From Spirochaetota bacterium (GTDB taxonomy: Bacteria > Spirochaetota > UBA12135 > COTS27 > JAFLEE01): DNA of 64,000 nucleotides. The translations under genes were made by a program, and so were the position numbers. The DNA lies in the NCBI GenBank assembly GCA_017302015.1, contig JAFLEE010000018.1, forward strand, positions 1 through 64,000. Direction: 5' to 3'. How positions within the stretch are numbered: the first letter of the stretch is position 1; each line of letters begins with the position of its first letter. Shown in pieces: positions 27,197 to 33,155 of the stretch. The notes beneath the pieces were generated by a model. It ran no database searches and was not told the origin of the DNA. It was given only the letters and a program-made list of their open reading frames with translations.

Positions 27197-27240
27197 CGGC
27201 CGGCCGTGCGATAGAAACGGCGACGGTGGAGGTGCGGAGT

Positions 27241-27972
27241 TCACGCCGTGAGGCGGAACCCGACGATGGCGTGCTTGGTCTCGGGCAGGTACCAGCGCCG
27301 AAGGGCCGCGCGGGCCAAGGCGCTTCGGTAGCGCCAGGCGCCCCCGCGGGAGATGCGGAACTTCCCGGCCGGGGGGCCGACGGGGTCGACGGCCTCGCCC
27401 TCGGGGTAGGCGCCGAAATAATCCAGGCACCATTCCCACACGTTGCCGTGCATGTCGTAGAGGCCCCACGGGTTGGGCTTATAGCTCGCCACGTCGGCGG
27501 TCTCGCCGGGGTCGTGTTCGGTCTTGGCGCTCTCATCGGCCGTCGCGCGTTCGATATGGGCCTGTTTCACGTCGAGTTCGGCGCCGGTGGAGAAGGCGGT
27601 CTGGGTGCCCGCGCGGCAGGCGTACTCCCACTGGGCCTCCGTGGGGAGGGAAAAACGGGCCCCGCAGAGTTCGCCGAGTTTGGCGCAGAACTCATTGGCT
27701 TCGGTCCAGGACACATGCTCCACCGGACGCTTGGGCCCGGGGAATTTGGCAGGGTTCACCCCCATGACGGCCTGGTAGAGTTCCTGGGTGACGGGGGTCT
27801 CTCCCATATAGAAGGGTTTGCTCAGGGTCACGGGGTGGGGGGCCTCTTCCTTCTCGCGGCCCGCCTCGTCTTCGGGGCTTCCCATGGTGAAGGAACCGGC
27901 GGGGATGGGCACCAGTTTGAAGGCGACGCCTTGGACGGTGAAGGTACGGGGTTGGGAGGCGTCAGACGGCAT
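27241..27972 (-). CDS. SUMF1/FGE-domain protein lacking the catalytic cysteine
   Basis: A 243-aa protein of the formylglycine-generating-enzyme (SUMF1) fold, without signal peptide. Family motifs are clear: FTMGSPEDEAGR, PVTQELYQAVMG, VSWTEANEFCAKL, LPTEAQWEYACRAGT, GLYDMHGNVWEW and the C-terminal RGGAW and VGFRL. True FGEs have copper-binding cysteines in the RGGSW-region; here that region (RISRGGAWRYRSALARAALRRW) has none, so it is unlikely to convert cysteine to formylglycine. Such proteins serve as binding or signalling modules. Start ATG 27972 has AGGA 6 nt upstream; the ORF is open 54 nt further. No sulfatase gene lies nearby. Confidence 0.85.
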   Translation of the reverse strand: MPSDASQPRTFTVQGVAFKLVPIPAGSFTMGSPEDEAGREKEEAPHPVTLSKPFYMGETPVTQELYQAVMGVNPAKFPGPKRPVEHVSWTEANEFCAKLGELCGARFSLPTEAQWEYACRAGTQTAFSTGAELDVKQAHIERATADESAKTEHDPGETADVASYKPNPWGLYDMHGNVWEWCLDYFGAYPEGEAVDPVGPPAGKFRISRGGAWRYRSALARAALRRWYLPETKHAIVGFRLTA

Positions 27973-28094
27973 GGAGATTCCTATGAAGTGGGTGGGCTTG
28001 CGGCCAGCGGCCGCGGGGTCATTCAACGGCGTCTTCCCGACTCCGGAATGGGGGGCCCATTATCCCATCAGGGCCGCCGCTCCCCCATCCGCGC

Positions 28095-28123
28095 TTGACA
28101 TCGGCGGACCCCTGGAGCATAAT
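28095..28123 (+). promoter_or_regulatory. Near-consensus sigma70 promoter of the GH141-like gene
   Basis: TTGACA (28095-28100) and CATAAT (28118-28123) are exactly 17 bp apart, predicting a start near 28130, 30 nt before the ATG. This is among the strongest promoters in the window. Confidence 0.7.
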
Positions 28124-28131
28124 CGGGTGAT

Positions 28132-28145
28132 GGCTAACGTTAGCC
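28132..28145. promoter_or_regulatory. Perfect 14-bp operator, LacI type
   Basis: GGCTAACGTTAGCC is a perfect palindrome with the central CG typical of LacI-family sites, placed just after the predicted start. Strong promoter plus start-site operator implies tight repression. No regulator adjoins the gene; a LacI protein encoded elsewhere is inferred. Confidence 0.6.
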
Positions 28146-28159
28146 TTTCGGGAGGCCGA

Positions 28160-30907
28160 ATGAAACCATGCCTGGTGCCGATCTTCCTCGCGCTGCTGAT
28201 GCCGCCCCTCATGGCGGAAACGGCCTTCTATGTCGCCCCGGATGGCCAAGACGGCTGGAGCGGCACGCGCTCCGCGCCCAATGCCGGCCGGACCGACGGC
28301 CCTTTCGCCACGCCGGCGCGGGCCCGTGACGCGATCCGCGCGGCGAAGAAGGCCGGGGTGACCGGGCCCTATACCGTGGACCTGCGCGGGGGCCAATACG
28401 AACTAAACGAGACCCTGAGCTTCGAGGCGCAGGACTCCGGCACCCCCCAGGCGCCGGTCGTTTGGCGCTCCTACCCCGGGGAGACGGCGCTCTTAAGCGG
28501 CGGAAAGGCGCTCACCGGCCTGGTCGAGAGCAAGACGGGCGGGAAGCGGGCCTGGAAGGCGACGCTCCCCGACGTGCGCGCCGGGTCTTGGTATTTTCGC
28601 CAACTCTTCATCGCGCCCAAGGGCGACGCCCAGTACCTGCGCCGCTACCGGCCGCACTCGGCCATGAAACTCGTCGCCGGCCTCACGGATTCCCCCTCGC
28701 GCAAGGCCGCTCCCCACCGCGCCGCCCAGAAAGATTTCGTGTTCTACGCCGGCGACTTCAAGGATTGGGCCAATCTCTCCGACGTCGAGGTCGTGGCCCT
28801 CCACGAGTGGAGTTCCTCGCGCCTCCTCATCGAGCAGCTCGACCTCAAGAAGCGCGTCGTGACCTTCACGGGGCTCCCGACCTTCCGCATCGGGCATTGG
28901 TGGGCGGGGGCGCATAATCCCTATTACATCGAGAACGTGAAGGAGGCCCTGGGCAAGGAGGGGGAATGGTACCTCGACCGGAAATCCGGAGAGTTCACCT
29001 ACCTCCCCCTGCCGGGCGAGACCCTCGCCGCCTCCCGCCTCGTGGCGCCCCGCCTCGCCCAGATCCTGAAGATCGCCGGAGCCTATTCGAACGGCGACTT
29101 CGTCTCTTACCTCATGTTCAGCAATCTCCAATTCGCCCACAACGATTCGTCCCTGCCCAAGGAGGGCTATAGCGGGTCCCAGGGGCACCCCGACCTCCCC
29201 GCTTCCATCGAACTCGTGGGCGCCGAGGGTTGCGCCTTCCTGCGGTGCGTGATCGCCCACACGGGCAATTACGGCCTGTCGTTCGGGCTCGGCTGCCGGG
29301 AGAACCGCGTGGTGGGCTCCCGCCTCTTCGATCTCGGCGGGGGCGGCGTGAAGATCGGCGACATCGCGGCGGACGGGAAGACCGAAGCGCCCGTGCTGCC
29401 CGTCGGCAATCGGGTGGAGAACTGCGCGATCTCCGACGGCGGCCTCCTCTACTACTCGGCCAACGCGATCTGGGCCGGCCTCGTGCGGGGCTCGGTTTTG
29501 CGCCACAACGACATCCACGACTTCACCTACGCGGGCATCGCCGTCGGCTGGAAATGGGACGATTCCAAGACGGGGTGCGCCTCCAACCTCATCGAGGGCA
29601 ATCTCATCCGCCGCGTCTGCACGCTCCTCGCCGACGGCGCGAGCATCTACACCCTCGGCCGCCAGCCCGGCACCGTCATCCGGGGCAACGTGCTGCGCGA
29701 CAACGTGAAGAGCCCCTTCGCCCGGGAGCATTGGCAGCTCGGCCTCTATCTCGACGAGGGCTCCTCCGAGATGCTCGTGGAGAATAATATCGTCCACCGG
29801 GTGGGCACCCACGGCTTCAATATCAACGGCGGGGCCCAGAACCTCGTGCGCAATAATATCCTCGGGCCCGTCTACGGCAACCACGGGTTCTTCATCCGCT
29901 GCTACAAGAAGCCCTTCTCCGCGGGGAACCGGTTCGAGAAAAACCTCTCGTATTGCGATAGCCCCGAACTTGTCGACGACGCCTGGGCCCCCGCCGTCTT
30001 CGATTGCCGCTCCAACCTCTACTTCAATTTCAGCGGCAAGCCGTCCTCCTTCCGCGGGAAGACCCTCGCCCAGTGGCAGGCTGCTGGCCAGGACGCGGGG
30101 TCGATCGTCGCCGATCCGCTCTTCGAAGCGCCCGAGAAGGCCGATTACCGCCTCAAGCCCGGCTCCCCGGCCCCAGCCCTCGGCTTCAAGCCCTTCACGG
30201 TGGATGCGGGGCTGGAAAGCGAGTACCAAGGCCTCGAAACAAGCCCCGCGGTGAGCCCGTTGCCCGTGATGGCCATGGCGATGCCCCCGATCCCCGAAGC
30301 GGTGCTGGCGCCCCCGGCCAACGCGCCGATTTTCCGGGCCAAGCGCATGGCGGGCGCGCCGAGTCTGGACGGAGTTCTTCGCCCCGGCGAATGGCCCGAA
30401 GCCTCCAAAATGGAGCGCACGCCCACTCGGGAACTCATCCAAACGAAGGCCCCCACCGTCGCCTTCCGCCACGACGGGAAAACGCTCTTCGTCGCGGTCT
30501 CCGTGCCCTGCGACCCGGCGAAGCTCAATCGGGGGATGCAATGGGGCGGCAGCGACGGGGTCGAGGTATGCCTTGCGGCCCTCAAAGCCCCGATGCTCGA
30601 GCGCGTCTACGTGCTCCACGGCTACACGGGCGGCACCCACGAGAGCATCGCCGACGCCGGCGCCAAGAAGGAGGCCGCCAAGGCCTTCGGCGAGGCCGTC
30701 CGCCATGCGGCGAAGGTGGGGGAGTCGGGCTGGGTCTCCGAGTGGGCGATCCCGCTGTCGGCCCTCGGGGTAAAGGGGGCGTCGGGGGTAAAACTCGGCG
30801 TCAACCTGTGCGCGCGGCGCACCGAGACCCGGGAATGGATCATGCTCATGGGAACCCAGGGCCCGACCTACCAACTCTATAACGCGGGGTTCTGCGAGCT
30901 CGAATAG
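28160..30907 (+). CDS. Secreted beta-helix enzyme (GH141-like) with CBM9-like tail
   Basis: A 915-aa exported protein. A signal peptide (MKPCLVPIFLALLMPPLMAE) leads into the typical opening of such enzymes, FYVAPDGQDGWSGTRSAPN. A right-handed parallel beta-helix follows to about residue 660, with repeated turns such as NRVENCAISDGG and GVKIGDI. GH141 enzymes of this design are alpha-L-fucosidases or xylanases. The last 200 residues are a CBM9-like domain (PSLDGVLRPGEWPEA), also seen in two other secreted enzymes here. Start ATG 28160 has GGAGG 4 nt upstream. Polysaccharide lyase families share the fold, so GH141 is the best but not the only choice. Confidence 0.75.
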   Translation: MKPCLVPIFLALLMPPLMAETAFYVAPDGQDGWSGTRSAPNAGRTDGPFATPARARDAIRAAKKAGVTGPYTVDLRGGQYELNETLSFEAQDSGTPQAPVVWRSYPGETALLSGGKALTGLVESKTGGKRAWKATLPDVRAGSWYFRQLFIAPKGDAQYLRRYRPHSAMKLVAGLTDSPSRKAAPHRAAQKDFVFYAGDFKDWANLSDVEVVALHEWSSSRLLIEQLDLKKRVVTFTGLPTFRIGHWWAGAHNPYYIENVKEALGKEGEWYLDRKSGEFTYLPLPGETLAASRLVAPRLAQILKIAGAYSNGDFVSYLMFSNLQFAHNDSSLPKEGYSGSQGHPDLPASIELVGAEGCAFLRCVIAHTGNYGLSFGLGCRENRVVGSRLFDLGGGGVKIGDIAADGKTEAPVLPVGNRVENCAISDGGLLYYSANAIWAGLVRGSVLRHNDIHDFTYAGIAVGWKWDDSKTGCASNLIEGNLIRRVCTLLADGASIYTLGRQPGTVIRGNVLRDNVKSPFAREHWQLGLYLDEGSSEMLVENNIVHRVGTHGFNINGGAQNLVRNNILGPVYGNHGFFIRCYKKPFSAGNRFEKNLSYCDSPELVDDAWAPAVFDCRSNLYFNFSGKPSSFRGKTLAQWQAAGQDAGSIVADPLFEAPEKADYRLKPGSPAPALGFKPFTVDAGLESEYQGLETSPAVSPLPVMAMAMPPIPEAVLAPPANAPIFRAKRMAGAPSLDGVLRPGEWPEASKMERTPTRELIQTKAPTVAFRHDGKTLFVAVSVPCDPAKLNRGMQWGGSDGVEVCLAALKAPMLERVYVLHGYTGGTHESIADAGAKKEAAKAFGEAVRHAAKVGESGWVSEWAIPLSALGVKGASGVKLGVNLCARRTETREWIMLMGTQGPTYQLYNAGFCELE

Positions 30908-31053
30908 CCGTTTCGCGACGGGCCGCCCGGTCCAATTCGGATAGGCGCGCACCGTTTCAGAGGCCGGGGCCAAATCGCCGGGGGATTGAACTCCTTAAGT
31001 CGGGGGATGAATATTATCGGGTCGGTATCGAAACCCGAGGGGTGAGCGGATCG

Positions 31054-31069
31054 CCCCGAATATTCGGGG
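31054..31069. promoter_or_regulatory. Perfect 16-bp palindrome before the hemerythrin gene
   Basis: CCCCGAATATTCGGGG lies 33-48 nt upstream of the ATG, between a weak TTGAAC box (30986-30991) with AT-rich -10 region and the gene. It could be an operator or a leader hairpin. Confidence 0.4.
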
Positions 31070-31101
31070 GAAGCGACCCAACGATTCCCCAAGGAGCCCC
31101 C

Positions 31102-31521
31102 ATGAAGACCCAGGTTCTGCGGCAAGAACACCAGGCGCTGCTTAAGCTCGTTGGGGACCTCTCCACCGGCATCCAGGCCACCGCCTGCGATGCGGCGTTG
31201 GGCAAGCAATGTCGCGACCAACTCGTCCAATTGGGCGCCCAGTTGAACATCCACCTGATCGCGGAGGACAAGATGGTCTACCCCGATCTGGCCGCGGGGA
31301 AAGATGCCGTGGCCGCGGAAACCGCGCGGCGTTTCATGGCGGAAATGGGCCAGATCGGCGAAGCGTTCAAGAAATTCATGAAGAAGTACCCGGCGGGAGC
31401 GACCATCGAGGCCCAATACGCGGTCTTCTGCGCCGACCTCAAGGAAATCTTCAAGGTTATCGGCGCTCGAATCACCCGGGAGGAAGCCGAACTCTACCCC
31501 TTGGTCGACAAGACGATGTGA
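31102..31521 (+). CDS. Hemerythrin-like protein
   Basis: A 139-aa four-helix-bundle protein of the hemerythrin HHE family that would hold a di-iron site for binding O2, NO or other oxidants. Visible ligand candidates are RQEHQALL, NIHLIAEDKMVYPDL and REEAELYPLV. AAGGAG lies 5 nt before ATG 31102; the ORF is open 60 nt upstream without a start of equal quality. It converges on a second, different hemerythrin at 31592-32002. A 16-bp palindrome in its leader suggests regulation, possibly by redox or metal state. Confidence 0.8.
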   Translation: MKTQVLRQEHQALLKLVGDLSTGIQATACDAALGKQCRDQLVQLGAQLNIHLIAEDKMVYPDLAAGKDAVAAETARRFMAEMGQIGEAFKKFMKKYPAGATIEAQYAVFCADLKEIFKVIGARITREEAELYPLVDKTM

Positions 31522-31591
31522 TTCGCCGATCCCGAACCCGCATGGGGTCTTCCGCGCCCCCCATGTCGGCGCCGGGCGGGGTGCGCGGCCC

Positions 31592-32002
31592 TCAGGCCTT
31601 GGCTTGGTGGAGGCGCTCGATGAGCCAATGCCCGAAAGCCTTGTCTTCGGTCTGGGTATGGTGGGCGAACCAGTCCATCATGAACTTGACGAGGTCCGAA
31701 AGGTTTTCCTTGCGGGTTTCGATGTCCTTCAGGTGCTGCTTCAGGTCTTCGAGGAGCTTCACGTGGGCGGCGGCGTGGCTCTCGCGGGCGCCGTACTTGC
31801 TTTGGAGCATGAGGTTCTCTTCGCTGACGAAATGGTATTCGGCGTAGCGGCGGACCTCGAGCAGGGTCCGCAGCAGGATCTCCCCGGTGAGGAGCTTGCC
31901 GAGGGAATCGTAGAGGCGCCGCAGGATCTTCAGGAATTGCTTGTGCTGGTCGTCGATCTCTTCCACACCGACGCTGTATTCCTCTCGCCAGTTCAAGTCC
32001 AT
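31592..32002 (-). CDS. Bacteriohemerythrin
   Basis: A 136-aa canonical bacteriohemerythrin, a cytoplasmic non-heme di-iron oxygen carrier or sensor. All signature positions are present: EEIDDQHKQFL, YAEYHFVSEENLM, ESHAAAHVKLL and WFAHHTQTEDKAFG. It suits an anaerobe or microaerophile that has to buffer or detect oxygen. The -10 box TATAAT (32008-32013, minus strand) lies 5 nt before the ATG with no Shine-Dalgarno site, so the mRNA is predicted to be leaderless. Converges with the hemerythrin-like gene and is divergent from a LacI regulator. Confidence 0.93.
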   Translation of the reverse strand: MDLNWREEYSVGVEEIDDQHKQFLKILRRLYDSLGKLLTGEILLRTLLEVRRYAEYHFVSEENLMLQSKYGARESHAAAHVKLLEDLKQHLKDIETRKENLSDLVKFMMDWFAHHTQTEDKAFGHWLIERLHQAKA

Positions 32003-32007
32003 GGGGG

Positions 32008-32013
32008 ATTATA
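32008..32013 (-). promoter_or_regulatory. -10 box of leaderless bacteriohemerythrin mRNA
   Basis: TATAAT on the minus strand is followed by CCCCC and then the ATG at 32002, so transcription should start at or next to the A of the start codon. No strong -35 box. Confidence 0.5.
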
Positions 32014-32088
32014 TACCCTGGAACACCGCTTGAATGCGGGGAAGATCCCCCCCGGGGGACCGGCGTCTGGAATGAAACTTTCGATTAA

Positions 32089-32101
32089 TTAAAACGGTTA
32101 A
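32089..32101. promoter_or_regulatory. Upstream LacI-type half-palindrome
   Basis: TTAAAACGGTTAA has TTAA at both ends around CG, resembling the perfect site at 32145-32156 and lying 56 bp from it, about five helical turns. Repression by looping is possible. Confidence 0.35.
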
Positions 32102-32107
32102 AATAGT

Positions 32108-32136
32108 TTGACAAATATCAGAAAAATGCCTATTAT
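32108..32136 (+). promoter_or_regulatory. Near-consensus promoter of the LacI regulator
   Basis: TTGACA (32108-32113) and TATTAT (32131-32136) are 17 bp apart, predicting a start near 32143 and a leader of about 14 nt. Confidence 0.7.
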
Positions 32137-32144
32137 CACGTTAG

Positions 32145-32156
32145 TTAATCGTTTAA
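32145..32156. promoter_or_regulatory. LacI-type operator abutting the start codon
   Basis: TTAATCGTTTAA reads TTAAnCGnTTAA, a symmetric site with central CG. It covers the predicted start region and ends next to the ATG at 32157, fitting autorepression of the LacI-glycosidase operon. Confidence 0.55.
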
Positions 32157-33155
32157 ATGAAATTAACTCAAAAGAAGATTGCCGAACTCCTTGGATGCTC
32201 CGTCGCGACGGTTTCCCTCGCGCTGAGCCATTCTGAACGCATCAGCCCGCAAACGCGCAAGAAAGTCCTGGATCTCGCCGAATTGGGCCAGTACCGCCCG
32301 GATCTCCAAGCGCGCAGCTTAAGCACCGGCCGGTCCAAAACCATCGGGCTCATCGTCGGCTCGCTCCGTTCGCCCTTCCACGGGCTGCTCGCCACGAATG
32401 TCCAGGCTTGCCTGCGCGACCGGGGCTACATGGGCATCACCATCCCGGCCGAGATCTATGGGCGGGGAAGCGACGCCGTCGAAGCCCTCCTCTCCCATCA
32501 AGTCGATGGCATCCTCTCCGTGACGCTCAGCGATGAAGAAGCCCGCCGGGTCCGCGACGCGGGCATTCCCCTGGTCGTCTACGGGAGCGTCCAGGGGCCG
32601 GGGGTCTTCCTGGACGAGCGGGCCGGGGCCTGCCTCGCCACCGAGCATTTGCTGGGCCTGGGTCGACGCCGCCTGGTCTACCTGGGCCACCGGGGGCCGG
32701 GGGATGCGCGCTTTGAAGGCTTCCGCGACGGGCTGGCTTCCGTGGGCCTCGCGGTCCACCCATCATCCGGGGTGGCGGTGGGGGATGCGAGCTTGGCCGC
32801 CAGCGGCGCGGCCGCCATGGGGGAACTCCTTTCCGCCGGAGCGGCCATCGATGGGGTGGTCTGCCGCAACGACGCATTGGCCATCGGGGCCATGCGCGCC
32901 CTCGCCGAGGCCGGGCGCTCGGTGCCCGGGGATGTGGCGGTCGTCGGCTTCGATGACCTGGAGATCTGCGCGTCCCTCCCCGTTTCCCTCACGAGCGTGC
33001 GGGTGGATGTGCCCCGCATCGCAGAAGATCTCGTCGCCGCGCTGATGGATCTATTGCAAGAAGGCCCGCAAGGGGTGGCGGAGTTCCCGGCCCCGCGGGT
33101 TTCCACGCCGGTATTGATGGTGCGCGAATCGACGGTCGGAAGGAGTCCACGATGA
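32157..33155 (+). CDS. LacI-family regulator
   Basis: A 332-aa LacI-family regulator. The helix-turn-helix begins at residue 1 (KLTQKKIAELLGCSVATVSL) and is followed by the hinge and sugar-binding core (TIGLIVGSLRSPFHGLLATN; VAVVGFDDLEICASLPVSLT). The gene overlaps the following glycosidase by 4 nt (ATGA), so regulator and target are co-transcribed and translationally coupled. Palindromes TTAA-CG-TTAA on either side of a near-consensus promoter suggest it represses its own operon until a sugar derived from the glycosidase's substrate binds. The ligand is unknown. Confidence 0.92.
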   Translation: MKLTQKKIAELLGCSVATVSLALSHSERISPQTRKKVLDLAELGQYRPDLQARSLSTGRSKTIGLIVGSLRSPFHGLLATNVQACLRDRGYMGITIPAEIYGRGSDAVEALLSHQVDGILSVTLSDEEARRVRDAGIPLVVYGSVQGPGVFLDERAGACLATEHLLGLGRRRLVYLGHRGPGDARFEGFRDGLASVGLAVHPSSGVAVGDASLAASGAAAMGELLSAGAAIDGVVCRNDALAIGAMRALAEAGRSVPGDVAVVGFDDLEICASLPVSLTSVRVDVPRIAEDLVAALMDLLQEGPQGVAEFPAPRVSTPVLMVRESTVGRSPR

